Source: Streptomyces sp. ST2-7A
GTDB lineage: Bacteria; Actinomycetota; Actinomycetes; Streptomycetales; Streptomycetaceae
DNA: 64,000 nucleotides
Direction of reading: 5' to 3'
Assembly (NCBI RefSeq): GCF_021390475.1
Contig: NZ_JAJUWS010000022.1
Span: 37,818-101,817, forward strand
The translations under genes and the position numbers were made by a program. The notes below the pieces were generated by a model. It was not told the DNA's origin, ran no database searches, and saw only the letters and a program-made list of their open reading frames with translations. Shown here piece by piece: positions 47,524 to 55,489 of the stretch (within the stretch, counting starts at the first letter, position 1; each line of letters begins with the position of its first letter).

Positions 47524-47541
47524 TTGTGAAGCCCCTCACGA
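47524..47541. promoter_or_regulatory. Rex-type operator (proximal)
   Basis: TTGTGAAGCCCCTCACGA fits the Rex consensus with a perfect left arm (TTGTGAA) and two substitutions in the right arm. It ends 33 bp before the ndh start, a position suited to repression. Confidence 0.6.
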
Positions 47542-47574
47542 GCCCCCCTCCCCGGGCGGGGGGATACTCGAGGC

Positions 47575-48990
47575 ATGAGCACCACGGAGCGTCCTCGAAT
47601 CCTCGTCGTGGGTGGCGGGTATGTCGGTCTGTACGCCGCCCGCCGCATCCTGAAGAAGATGCGATACAGCGAGGCGACCGTCACCGTCGTCGATCCGCGT
47701 TCGTACATGACCTACCAGCCGTTCCTCCCCGAGGCGGCTGCGGGCAGCATTTCCCCCCGGCACGTCGTGGTGCCGCTGCGCCGGGTGCTGCCCCGCGCCG
47801 AAGTCCTCACCGGCCGTGTCACCGAGATCGACCAGGACCGCAAGGTCGCCATGGTCGCGCCCCTCGTCGGTGACGCCTATGAGATCCCCTTCGACTATCT
47901 GATCGTCGCGCTGGGCGCGGTCTCCCGCACCTTCCCGATCCCCGGCCTCGCCGAGAACGGCATCGGCATGAAGGGCGTCGAGGAGGCCATCGGCCTGCGC
48001 AACCACGTCCTGGAGCAGCTGGACAAGGCGGACTCCACCACCGACGAGGCGATCCGCCGCAAGGCCCTCACCTTTGTCTTCGTCGGCGGTGGCTTCGCCG
48101 GCGCCGAGACCATCGGCGAGGTCGAGGACCTGGCGCGCGACGCCACGAAGTACTACCCCTCCATCTCGCGCGAGGACATGCGATTCGTCCTGGTGGACGT
48201 CGCCGACCGGATCCTCCCCGAGGTCGGTCCCAAGCTCGGGGAGTGGGGTCGTGAGCACCTGGCCGCGCGCGGTATCGAGATTCACCTCGGCACTTCGCTG
48301 AAGTCCTGCGTGGACGGCCACGTGGTCCTCTCCAACGATCTGGAGATGGACGCGGGCACCCTGGTGTGGACCGCCGGCGTCAAGCCGAACCCCGTGCTGG
48401 CCCGCTACGGCCTGCCGCTGGGCCCGCGCGGTCACGTGGACGTGGACCCGACCCTCCAGGTCAAGGGGACCGGCCACATCTGGGCCGCCGGCGACAACGC
48501 CCAGGTACCCAACCTGGTCAAGGGCGAGGGTGACTGGTGCCCGCCCAACGCCCAGCACGCGCTGCGCCAGGCCAAGGTCCTCGGCGACAACGTCATCAGC
48601 GCCATGCGCGGCTTCCCCCAGAAGCAGTACAAGCACGCCAACAAGGGCGCGGTGGCCGGTCTCGGCCTGCGCAAGGGCGTCGCGATGATCCGCCTGGGCA
48701 AGTTGAACATCCGGCTGCGCGGCCGGCTGGCCTGGTACATGCACCGCACGTACCACGGCATGGCCGTCCCGACCTGGAACCGCAAGATCCGGGTCTTCGC
48801 CGACTGGACGCTGGGGCTGTTCCTCAAGCGCGAGGTCGTCTCGCTGGGCGCCATGGAGAACCCCCGCGAGGAGTTCTACGAGGCCGCCCGCCCGCCGGTC
48901 GCCGCCTCGGCCGGGAGGGCACCGGCTCCCCGGGACGCCAAGAGCCCCGCCGGTGGTGAGCGGAAGAAGGCCGACGCCAAGGTCGGCTGA
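47575..48990 (+). CDS. ndh: Type II NADH:quinone dehydrogenase
   Basis: A 471-residue membrane-associated flavoenzyme that oxidises NADH and reduces menaquinone without pumping protons. FAD-binding ILVVGGGYVGLYAARR, the NADH-binding FVFVGGGFAGAETIGE, the TWTAGVK-like LVWTAGVKPNP and the FAD motif HIWAAGDNAQVPN are all present. The C-terminus (LGLFLKREVVSLG) suits an amphipathic membrane anchor, followed by a 35-residue Ala/Pro/Lys tail. Start ATG at 47575. Probably controlled by the redox repressor Rex. It is the last core gene before bldA, as I recall from other Streptomyces. Confidence 0.95.
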   Translation: MSTTERPRILVVGGGYVGLYAARRILKKMRYSEATVTVVDPRSYMTYQPFLPEAAAGSISPRHVVVPLRRVLPRAEVLTGRVTEIDQDRKVAMVAPLVGDAYEIPFDYLIVALGAVSRTFPIPGLAENGIGMKGVEEAIGLRNHVLEQLDKADSTTDEAIRRKALTFVFVGGGFAGAETIGEVEDLARDATKYYPSISREDMRFVLVDVADRILPEVGPKLGEWGREHLAARGIEIHLGTSLKSCVDGHVVLSNDLEMDAGTLVWTAGVKPNPVLARYGLPLGPRGHVDVDPTLQVKGTGHIWAAGDNAQVPNLVKGEGDWCPPNAQHALRQAKVLGDNVISAMRGFPQKQYKHANKGAVAGLGLRKGVAMIRLGKLNIRLRGRLAWYMHRTYHGMAVPTWNRKIRVFADWTLGLFLKREVVSLGAMENPREEFYEAARPPVAASAGRAPAPRDAKSPAGGERKKADAKVG

Positions 48991-49047
48991 ACGGCGCCCC
49001 ACGGCCGGCCCCCTGCGGGGAGGGCCCCGGGTGATCGTGTGACATCG

Positions 49048-49094
49048 CGTCGGGCCGGCGCGCACCCCTACCGGGGGTGCGCGCCGGCCCGACG
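49048..49094 (+). terminator. Terminator after ndh
   Basis: A perfect 21-bp stem (starting CGTCGGGCCGGCGCGC) with a 5-nt loop, followed by two TTT runs (CCGTTTCCGTTTCC). Confidence 0.92.
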
Positions 49095-49816
49095 CCGTTT
49101 CCGTTTCCGGAGCCCCGACGTCGGTCGGCTGTCGAAGGCCGTCGGACATCCCGTGGTGACCGACGCCCGACCGGCGGCCCCCGTCGGGCCCCGGGGTGGC
49201 CGCCGGGGTGGCCGATGATTTCCGTCATCCCCCCTGTTTCCGGCCGGCCCACCACGGGGCCGGATCGGCGGCGAACCGACTCCCCGGTCTCCCCGCCGGG
49301 CGGCCCACCGTCCTGCGGGCGACCATCATGCCGAGGTCGACGCCGCGTGCCGGCCGGACGCCGAACCCGGGAGACGGTTCGGCCCGGGATGTCACGGTGC
49401 CCCCTCCGCCCCGGGCATCGGTCGCCTCGTGCCGTCGGTGCGCTGCGGAGTCGTCGGCCGTGACCGGTACTTCGGCCCGTTCGTTCCGCCCCGATCCGCT
49501 CCATCGTGCGCCGCTCGGGCCGACCTCCACTTCGAACACCACCCGTTCAACACGCGTATTCACCCCATACGGGTGATGAGCGGCCGGTAGTCGAACCGGC
49601 ACCCGGCGAAATCGCGTCATTCTCTCCGATCGCGCCGGAGCGGAACGCGGGCGTCCGCCCCTTCCCGACTGGAGGGGTGTGCTGATGGGTCATCAGTTGG
49701 CCATAAAATCAGACAACCTCGTTCTCCGAGGCGGCTGTTCGCAAGTCCTGTGACGGATAAGCTGCGGAGCGCACACACCCCTCGGGTGCGGGCGCCCAAC
49801 ACGGCCCGGGGTTCGT
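49095..49816. other. 720-bp region between ndh and bldA
   Basis: No convincing protein gene on either strand. The last 130 bases are less GC-rich (CATAAAATCAGACAACC) and include GATAAG at 49756-49761, which may be the -10 of the bldA promoter. A T-arm-like sequence near 49582-49602 is not part of a tRNA. Confidence 0.55.
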
Positions 49817-49900
49817 GCCCGGATGGTGGAATGCAGACACGGCGAGCTTAAAACTCGTTGACCCTCCGCGGTCGTGCCGGTTCGAATCCGGCTCCGGGCA
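49817..49900 (+). tRNA. bldA: tRNA-Leu (anticodon UAA), the bldA tRNA of Streptomyces
   Basis: An 84-nt class II tRNA. The acceptor stem GCCCGGA/TCCGGGC pairs fully. The anticodon stem is GCGAG/CTCGT with loop CTTAAAA (anticodon TAA), then a long variable arm and a perfect T-arm GCCGG-TTCGAAT-CCGGC. CCA is not encoded. In Streptomyces the sole tRNA reading the rare UUA codon is BldA, which gates development and secondary metabolism. The 3' end is used as the attachment site of the island to its right. Confidence 0.95.
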
Positions 49901-49936
49901 CTTCCCGTGCACCCGGTGTGAGCTGGAGGAACGACC
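49881..49936. repeat. Left attachment site (attL-like), 56 bp, overlapping bldA
   Basis: Starts in the T-loop of bldA (TTCGAATCC) and runs 36 bp beyond the tRNA. Identical at every base to 57539-57594. Confidence 0.92.
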
Positions 49937-50040
49937 CGGTCCCTGAGCCGGCGCGTGGATCACTTCCTTGGGGATTGGTGTGGGGAGCCGGGGCGGCCGG
50001 GGGTGCCTGCTCGGTCCGGGCTGATGGAGCGGATCGGGCG

Positions 50041-50193
50041 GTGGGTGGGCAGGTCGGGCACGAGCTGCACCCCAACGGCGGCGACTCCCTGCGGGATGCG
50101 GTCGATACGGCCAACGCGCGGCTGGAGCGGCTGTGCCCGGATCCGATGGCGGAGGACTGCGCTCGGGAAGGGGGGCGGGTGGATGATGGGTCG
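50041..50193 (+). pseudogene. Possible phage/ICE-type protein fragment
   Basis: Frame +1 reads GQVGHELHPNGGDSLRDAVDTANARLERL, which resembles the C-terminal 'HPNGG-S-LRDAV' motif of small actinophage and ICE proteins. There is no proper start or membrane segment upstream, so it is probably a remnant. Weakly supported. Confidence 0.35.
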
Positions 50194-50620
50194 GTGAGCG
50201 ATGACACCGATCTGATCCGTTTCCTCCGCCGGCGGCTGGACGAGGTCGAGGCGCGAGCCCGGGTGGCCGGCGCACTCCACTGGACGGCCGAGATCCACCA
50301 TCACCGCAAGACGTGGCGAGCCCAAGCTCTTCGAGGTCCTCCCGGTGGCCGAACTGGCGGGCAACGGGGCCGGGGGTTTCCGCACTGCGGGTGATGCCCG
50401 GCACGCTGCCCACCACGATCCGGGCCGCGCGTTGCGGCGTGTGGAGGCCATGGGGTCGGTTCTCGCGATGTGCGAGGAGTCGGTGTGGGATGCGGCGTCA
50501 CCGGAGCTGGTGGTGAGGAGTGCGGCCCGGGCCGCACTCGGGGTCCTGCGGCTCGTCTTGGTGGCCCTTGCCGCCGAGCGGTCCGACCACCCCGACCACC
50601 GCGAGGAGTGGACCCCGTGA
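50194..50620 (+). pseudogene. DUF6221-family gene disrupted by a frameshift
   Basis: The GTG at 50194 opens DTDLIRFLRRRLDEVEARAR, the usual start of DUF6221 proteins found on Streptomyces mobile DNA. Near 50300-50320 the reading frame must shift by one base (frame 1 to frame 2) to recover GEPKLFEVLPVAELAG and then RTAGDARHAAHHDPGRALRRVEAM, and the typical ending SDHPDHREEWTP. Both halves are recognisable, so this is a recent frameshift or a sequencing error. Function unknown. Confidence 0.7.
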
Positions 50621-50775
50621 CCGGCCCCGGCTGAGGGTGCCGCTGCGGGTCATGCCCTCGGCGGTCCGGCGGAGCGCCGCGGCGGTGCGCTCGGGGCCTC
50701 CTGAATGCCGAGGAGACCGTCGAGCAGGGGATCCGGGGCGGCGGCCTCGGCGTGGTGGGGCATGGTGTCTTCCGT

Positions 50776-50949
50776 TCAGGCGGCGGTGACGAGGGTGGCG
50801 GGTCCGGGCGTGGTGGCGGCCCACAGGGCGAGGAGACGGGCGTATTCGCGGGTGCGGTCCTCGCCGGCCGGCTGGTCCATGAGCGCGCGGATACGGGCGT
50901 TGACCTCGTCCCGGCACGGCACGGGCACGGGGTTGGTCTGGTGGGCCAC
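50776..50949 (-). CDS. 57-residue conserved small protein (island copy)
   Basis: Reads VAHQTNPVPVPCRDEVNARI, then RALMDQPAGEDRTREYARLLALW, ending LVTAA. A 57-residue paralogue outside the island at 58229-58402 shares DEVNARIR-LM-QPAGE-RTREYARLLALWAA, so both are real genes. Helical, acidic and soluble; function unknown. GTG start at 50949. It lies on the opposite strand to the XRE regulator, 144 bp from it, and may be part of the same regulatory unit. Confidence 0.75.
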   Translation of the reverse strand: MAHQTNPVPVPCRDEVNARIRALMDQPAGEDRTREYARLLALWAATTPGPATLVTAA

Positions 50950-51093
50950 GCAACCACGTTACTTCCCGGCACGGACAGTCACAGACCACATCGGCCCCGG
51001 CCGCCCGTGGGGGCGGCCGGGGCCGAGATGAACCCTCCGCAGCGCACATCGGGAGGGGTACCGTTCTGGTGTCGAGTCAGAACAGGAGTCAGC

Positions 51094-52326
51094 ATGACAC
51101 ATGCGACTGACAAACACACCGGTGCCCCGGAGCCGGTATCGGTGGGGGCCAGGATCAAGACGGTGCGCAAGGCGCGGGGCTGGTTGCAGCACGGGTTGGC
51201 GCAGCGTGCGGGGCTGTCGGTGTCCACGATCTCGAAGGTGGAGTCCGGACATCTGGCGGCCTCTCCGATCGTGACGGCGGCCTGTGCGCGGGCCCTGCGG
51301 GTGCCGGTGACGGAACTGACCGGGCAGCCGTACCTGGACGCTTTGAAGGCTGAGGAGTTGGAGATTCTCGTCCAGCCGTTGCGGCAGGCGATCGCCAATC
51401 CGATGCTGCCGGGCGAGGACATCGAGCCCCGGCCGCTGGCGGCGATCCGGGCCGACGTGGCGCGGCTGGATGCCACGCGGCTGCTGGGGGAGTACATGCC
51501 GATCGGCACGGAGGTTCCGGGGCTGATCGATGAGTTGCTGGTGGTGGTGGATCGGGTGCCGGAGGGCCGGGAGCGGGAGGCGGCCTACCGGGTCCTTGCC
51601 GATGCGTACCGGCTCGCCCGCTCCTTCGCGGGGAAGCTCGGGTTCACCGACCTGAGCCTGCTGGCGCTGGACCGGATGCAGCAGACCATCCCGCACGCCG
51701 GCGACCCCTACCTTTCCGCGGCGGTGGTTTATTACCGGTCGGAGTATTTCCTTCACCACGGCTTCGCCGAAATAGCGTTGCGCGAGATCAGCCGGGTGGA
51801 GAGATTCCTTGAGGAGCCGGTGCGGCGGGGGAGCTCCCGGGCCGTGTCGGTGCGGGGGGCGCTGTATCTCAAGAGCGCGGTGCTGCATTCCCGGACCGGA
51901 GCACCGGGAGCGGCTGGTGAGGTCGCGGCGCGGATCGGGGAGGCCCGGGGGCTCGCCGCTCGTCTGGCCGGGTGCCCGGACCCCTATGGGCTGATCTTCG
52001 ATTCAACCAACGTGGAGCTGCACGCGGCCAGCACGCAGTTGGACCTCGGGGAGGTGGGGCGGATGGTGGAGATGGGCGAGGGCATCCGGATGCCGGCCGG
52101 GTGGGCGAAGAACCGGGAGAGTCATCACCACATGGACATGGGTCGGGCCTATGAGCTGATGGGGCGCCGGGAGGATGCGCTGGCGGCGTTGGAACGGGCG
52201 CGACACGCGGCGCCGGCGCAGACGCGATATCACCCGACGACGCGGGAGACGGTGCACGCGCTGTTGAGGGCGCGGGGGACGCCGTCGGCGAAGCTGCGGG
52301 GCTATGCCCGGTGGGTCGGCGTGTAA
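51094..52326 (+). CDS. XRE-family regulator with TPR-like C-terminal domain
   Basis: A 410-residue protein. An HTH_3 domain at about 17-72 (VGARIKTVRKARGWLQHGLAQRAGLSVSTISKVESGHLAAS) is followed by a helical, TPR-like region (AAYRVLADAYRLARSFAGKLGF, MGRAYELMGRREDALAALERAR). This architecture is widespread in Streptomyces and often sits beside small accessory proteins; the TPR part may sense a peptide or partner. The ATG at 51094 has CAGGAG 5-6 nt upstream. It is the only regulator in the island and a candidate controller of the lasso genes. Confidence 0.88.
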   Translation: MTHATDKHTGAPEPVSVGARIKTVRKARGWLQHGLAQRAGLSVSTISKVESGHLAASPIVTAACARALRVPVTELTGQPYLDALKAEELEILVQPLRQAIANPMLPGEDIEPRPLAAIRADVARLDATRLLGEYMPIGTEVPGLIDELLVVVDRVPEGREREAAYRVLADAYRLARSFAGKLGFTDLSLLALDRMQQTIPHAGDPYLSAAVVYYRSEYFLHHGFAEIALREISRVERFLEEPVRRGSSRAVSVRGALYLKSAVLHSRTGAPGAAGEVAARIGEARGLAARLAGCPDPYGLIFDSTNVELHAASTQLDLGEVGRMVEMGEGIRMPAGWAKNRESHHHMDMGRAYELMGRREDALAALERARHAAPAQTRYHPTTRETVHALLRARGTPSAKLRGYARWVGV

Positions 52327-52348
52327 CGGGCCGGTAGCACACGGCAAG

Positions 52349-52384
52349 GCCCCTGACTTTCATCAATCGGTGAAAGTCGGGGGC
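52349..52384 (+). terminator. Terminator after the XRE regulator
   Basis: A 14-bp stem (GCCCCTGACTTTCA / TGAAAGTCGGGGGC, one G-U pair) with an 8-nt loop, followed by TTTTT, 22 nt after the stop codon. Confidence 0.92.
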
Positions 52385-52398
52385 TTTTTCGTGTCGGC

Positions 52399-52875
52399 AT
52401 GATGGTGACGGTGAGCGCACATCACGTTACTGAGCATGTGTCGAGTGTCGAGACGTCACCTGCGAGACCGCCGAGGGGGCCGGTGCATCCGGACCCGGTG
52501 CGGGGCCTGCACCGCTGCACGCGGTGCGGGGAGTTGGTGCAGTCCGGCCGGGAGGCCGGGCGGGACGCGGCCGGGGACCCCCTGTACGTCTGCGGGCCGA
52601 CGTGCGGAGGACCGGCCCCGCCCGAACAGGAGCGGGAGGCCGCACGGCGGTTCCGGTTCCGGGAGTACGACATCGAGCCGGACCGGGAGCCGGACGGGGA
52701 GCCGATCGCGTACGCCGCGCAGTGCGCGGTGTGCGAGGAGACGGGCGCGGCCGGGGAGGGTGAGGAAGCGGGCACGGATTGGATGCTCGCCCATCTGCGG
52801 GCGCATTCCGAGCATCTGACGTACCGGGAGGTCGTCACCCGGCCGTATCGGGCGGTGCCGGGGGACTGGCTGTGA
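52399..52875 (+). CDS. Cys-rich small protein, DUF7848-like (island copy)
   Basis: A 158-residue protein with RGLHRCTRCGELVQSGREAGRDAAGDPLYVCGPTC, probably a zinc ribbon, and a C-terminal part with QCAVCEETGAAGEG, DWMLAHLRAHSEHLTYREVVTRPYRAVP. A clear paralogue lies at 63064-63720 outside the island. Function unknown; typical of Streptomyces accessory clusters near HTH regulators. Several starts are possible (ATG 52399 or 52402, GTG 52411). Its TGA overlaps the next GTG by 4 bp. Confidence 0.8.
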   Translation: MMVTVSAHHVTEHVSSVETSPARPPRGPVHPDPVRGLHRCTRCGELVQSGREAGRDAAGDPLYVCGPTCGGPAPPEQEREAARRFRFREYDIEPDREPDGEPIAYAAQCAVCEETGAAGEGEEAGTDWMLAHLRAHSEHLTYREVVTRPYRAVPGDWL

Positions 52876-53105
52876 CGGCCCGGGGTGACGAGGCGGAGCG
52901 GGTGGAGTCCGTGGTCATCACGCGGGCATCGGCGCGGCGCGGGGACGTGCTCGTCGTCGGTGGCCGGCCCATGAGGGTGGAGAACGTGGTGCGCACCATC
53001 ACCGGTGCGCGCCTGGACTTCCCCGGGGGTGAGCGCATGTGGCTGACCGACCGTTCGGAGTTCGGCGGCACCCGCACCGTGGTCGAGGGGGGTGGGGGGT
53101 TGTGA
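52872..53105 (+). CDS. Small hypothetical protein (77 aa)
   Basis: Reads ESVVITRASARRGDVLVVGGRPMRVENVVRTITGARLDFPGGERMWLTDRSEF. The pattern suggests a small beta-barrel fold (repeated Val-x-Val strands). The GTG overlaps the preceding stop and its own stop overlaps the next start (GTGA both times), so it belongs to a tightly coupled three-gene unit. No function recognised. Confidence 0.7.
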   Translation: MTARGDEAERVESVVITRASARRGDVLVVGGRPMRVENVVRTITGARLDFPGGERMWLTDRSEFGGTRTVVEGGGGL

Positions 53106-53323
53106 CGGCGGATCGGATATCGGCGGCACGGTGCGCGCGGACGCTGCCCGGGCCGGGCTGGTGGGAGACCGGCCGGTGCTGGCTGGGCTGTGAACGGACC
53201 GGCCTGCCGGTGCAGTGGGTGGGCCCGGTGGAGGTCGGTGTGGAGCGGGCCGACCTGTACGGCTGCGCGGAGTGTTTGGCGCGGCTGCGGGCGCGGGTGC
53301 TCGAGGAAGCCGGGCGCCGATAG
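53102..53323 (+). CDS. Small Cys-containing hypothetical protein (73 aa)
   Basis: Reads ARCARTLPGPGWWETGRCWLGCERTGLPVQWVGPVEVGVERADLYGCAECLARLRARVLEEA. Five Cys, including a C-x3-C and a C-x2-C pair, point to a zinc-binding module. Coupled by a 4-bp overlap to the gene before. Last gene before the lasso precursor; a link to lasso production is not shown. Confidence 0.7.
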   Translation: MTADRISAARCARTLPGPGWWETGRCWLGCERTGLPVQWVGPVEVGVERADLYGCAECLARLRARVLEEAGRR

Positions 53324-53328
53324 AGACC

Positions 53329-53375
53329 CCGGGCCCGGGCGGGACGTGTTGGCCGGCCGTCCTGCCCGGGCCCGG
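53329..53375 (+). terminator. Strong hairpin upstream of the lasso precursor
   Basis: An 18-bp stem (starting CCGGGCCCGGGCGGG, one G-U pair) with an 11-nt loop begins 6 nt after the preceding stop. A second 7-bp hairpin follows at 53389-53407. They probably terminate the small-gene unit and insulate the lasso operon. Confidence 0.7.
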
Positions 53376-53436
53376 TCCAAGACCGAGGCGGCGGCAAGAG
53401 GCCGCCGCAATCGAGGTGATGGGGGAGGTGAGGGAG

Positions 53437-53568
53437 ATGGAGCAGACCACCGAGGTCTACGCCGCGCCGGTCGTTGTCGAGGCCGGTGACGTCGTGGCGG
53501 TGACGCTGGGGTCGAACAACTTCGATTCGGCGGACGACACGCAGTACGTCAAGACCGAGGACGACTGA
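53437..53568 (+). CDS. Lasso peptide precursor (A), 24-aa leader + 19-aa core
   Basis: A 43-residue precursor. The leader fits the RRE-recognition pattern Y-x2-P-x-L/V-x3-G-x5-T exactly: Tyr8, Pro11, Val13, Gly17 and the penultimate Thr23. Cleavage after Leu24 gives the core GSNNFDSADDTQYVKTEDD. Gly1 can form an isopeptide bond with Asp9, making a nine-residue ring (GSNNFDSAD) and a ten-residue tail. Asp6-Ser7 inside the ring is the likely aspartimide site for the PIMT encoded downstream. The ATG at 53437 has GGGAGGTG about 7 nt upstream. Cyclase, B1, B2 and methyltransferase genes follow at once. Confidence 0.87.
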   Translation: MEQTTEVYAAPVVVEAGDVVAVTLGSNNFDSADDTQYVKTEDD

Positions 53569-53580
53569 CGCACGCGGTGT

Positions 53581-53621
53581 GGGCCGGGTCCGGGAGGGCA
53601 GCGTCCCCTCCGGGCCCGGCC
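53581..53621 (+). terminator. Attenuator-like hairpin between precursor and cyclase genes
   Basis: GGGCCGGGTCCGGGAGGG pairs with CCCCTCCGGGCCCGGCC around a short loop, with one G-U pair and a one-base bulge. Hairpins at this position in lasso operons allow much more precursor than enzyme to be made; here that is inferred. Confidence 0.65.
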
Positions 53622-53659
53622 TGTGTGGTGTCCGGAACGAGTAATGAGTGGGTGATGTC

Positions 53660-55489
53660 GTGAGGTGGTGCACGGGGTGGGTGGGCCGCTCGGGGCCGCC
53701 GGTCCGGCCGGTGGCCGGGCGTGCGGTGCCGGGCTGGGACGCGGTGTGGACGGTGGGCCGGCCCCCGGGGCAGGTGCGGGCCGTTCGCGCGGGCGATGCG
53801 GCGCTGGCGGTGATCGGGGCATGCGGGGCCGATGACCACCGGCTCGCTGCCGGGTTGCGGGCGGTGCGGTCCGGGCGTTGGCGGGAACTGACCGACTGGC
53901 CGGGGTCCTACCTGGTCATCGCGGAGCACGGGCCGTTGACGGTGGTGATCGGGGATCTGTCGGGGCAGCATCCGGTGTACTGGCGGCAGTCGGGCGGCGG
54001 GGTGTGGTGGGCGAGCGCTGCCTCCGCGCTGGCCGCTCTGGACGGGGCGCCGGTCGATGCGGTGGCCCTGGCGGCGCACCTGGCGATCGGGCAGCCCGAT
54101 CTCCTGGCCGGGCGTTCCCCGTTTCAGGGGGTGCATCGGGTTCCGCCGGGATGGCTCCTGCGCCTCAATGCCGGTGTTCCGTCCGTGGAGCGGTTCGAGC
54201 CGGTGGAGTACGAGCCGGTGCCGATGGTGGAGGCCGGGCCGGTGGTGGGCGAGGCGCTGCGGGGTGCGGTCGCCGCGCGGATCGATGGCCGGCGGGCGGT
54301 GAGTGCCGATCTGGCCGGGCTGGATTCCACGACCCTGGCGTGCCTGGCCGCCGAACGCGGGCAGGTGACGGCGACGACGTTCACCGACCCGCGTCTTCGT
54401 GACGATGACTTGGCCTATGCCCGGCGCACGGCTGCCACGGTGCCGGGGGTGCGGCACCGCGTGGTCACCGGCGGCCCGGGCACCGTCTACTACAGCGGCC
54501 TGGAGGACCTGGCCCACCTGCCGGTCACCGACGCGCCGAACCCGTACGCGGTGACGGCGGGGATCAAGCGGGTGGTCCTTGCCGCCGCCGTCGAGGGGGG
54601 CGGTGCGGGGGTGCACTTCGCGGGCACGGGCGGGGACACCGTGTTGTCCGCGACGGGTTACCTGCCGGACCTGCTGCGCGAACGGCGGTGGGGTACGGCG
54701 CTGTCCCACGCGCAGGTCCGTGCCCGTGTCGGCCGCACGTCGCCGTGGGGTGTGCTGTGGCGGGCCCATCGGGCATCCCGCACCGACTCCTCCGGGGTGG
54801 CGCGGGATGCGGTGGCGGAGCTGCGGGCCCCGGCCGGTCCGTGGATTCCGGGGCAGCGGGTGCCGCTGTCCCGGGTGCCGCTGTTGGCCGGTGCCCGGTG
54901 GATGGATCAGCCGGTCCGCGACGGGCTCGCCGAGGCCCTGGGCTTGGCCGTCGAGCAGGCCATGGTGGGGCCGGGGCGGTTGTCCGGGTGGATGGACCGT
55001 GCGGACCTGCTGCACCTGGGAGCGGACATGAACGGGTGGCGGGCCATCGCCGAGGGGTTCGGGGTGGAGGTGGCCGCCCCGTACCTGGACAACGAGGTGA
55101 TCCGTGCCTGCCTGGCGGTGCCGGCCGAGGAGCGCGGCGCCCCGGGGGCCTACAAGCCGCTGTTGGCCGCCGCCTTCCCCAACGGCCCCGTCCCCGGCTT
55201 CGTTTTGTCCCGGGTGACGAAGGGGGGGTTCAACGGCGTCTCCTACGCGGGCCTGGTCGGGCACGCGGACACCATCGCCGAGCTGCTGGGCCCGGCCTCG
55301 CGGCTGGCCGCGCTCGGCCTTCTCACCCCCGGGCCTGTGGAGGCGGTGCTGCGGTTGGCCGGGGCGGGGCAGCGCGTCCCGCAGGGCTCGCTGCACCTGG
55401 CGGTCGCCACGGAGGTGTGGTTGCGGCAGCTCGATGTGCGGCCCGCCGCGTGGTGGGAGGAGGTGGCCGGTCGTGTGGCGACTGCGTGA
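53660..55489 (+). CDS. Lasso peptide macrolactam cyclase (C), asparagine synthetase B-like
   Basis: A 609-residue AsnB homologue that adenylates the ring-closing acid (predicted Asp9) and joins it to the core N-terminus. The N-terminal half keeps the glutaminase-like fold without the nucleophilic Cys2. The ATP-binding loop is SADLAGLDSTT (215-225), a lasso-type variant of SGGLDS, and later motifs HFAGTGGDTVLSATGYLPDL and EVAAPYLDNEVIRACLAVPAEERGAPGAYKPLLAAAF are typical. The GTG at 53660 gives the family start MRWCTGWVG; a GTG 12 nt upstream is an alternative. Its end overlaps the B1 gene by 17 bp. Confidence 0.93.
   Translation: MRWCTGWVGRSGPPVRPVAGRAVPGWDAVWTVGRPPGQVRAVRAGDAALAVIGACGADDHRLAAGLRAVRSGRWRELTDWPGSYLVIAEHGPLTVVIGDLSGQHPVYWRQSGGGVWWASAASALAALDGAPVDAVALAAHLAIGQPDLLAGRSPFQGVHRVPPGWLLRLNAGVPSVERFEPVEYEPVPMVEAGPVVGEALRGAVAARIDGRRAVSADLAGLDSTTLACLAAERGQVTATTFTDPRLRDDDLAYARRTAATVPGVRHRVVTGGPGTVYYSGLEDLAHLPVTDAPNPYAVTAGIKRVVLAAAVEGGGAGVHFAGTGGDTVLSATGYLPDLLRERRWGTALSHAQVRARVGRTSPWGVLWRAHRASRTDSSGVARDAVAELRAPAGPWIPGQRVPLSRVPLLAGARWMDQPVRDGLAEALGLAVEQAMVGPGRLSGWMDRADLLHLGADMNGWRAIAEGFGVEVAAPYLDNEVIRACLAVPAEERGAPGAYKPLLAAAFPNGPVPGFVLSRVTKGGFNGVSYAGLVGHADTIAELLGPASRLAALGLLTPGPVEAVLRLAGAGQRVPQGSLHLAVATEVWLRQLDVRPAAWWEEVAGRVATA

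Larger units (their letters stand above)
47089..47574. other. ndh upstream region
   Basis: About 485 bases with no gene. It carries two Rex-like operators (listed separately) and a less GC-rich stretch (47395-47410, 47470-47515) likely to hold the ndh promoter. Confidence 0.6.

Noticed and set aside
49582..49602. T-arm-like sequence (GCCGGTTCGACTACCGGC on the minus strand) suggesting another tRNA
   Set aside because: The loop would have eight bases and there is no acceptor stem, D-arm or anticodon arm at the right distance.
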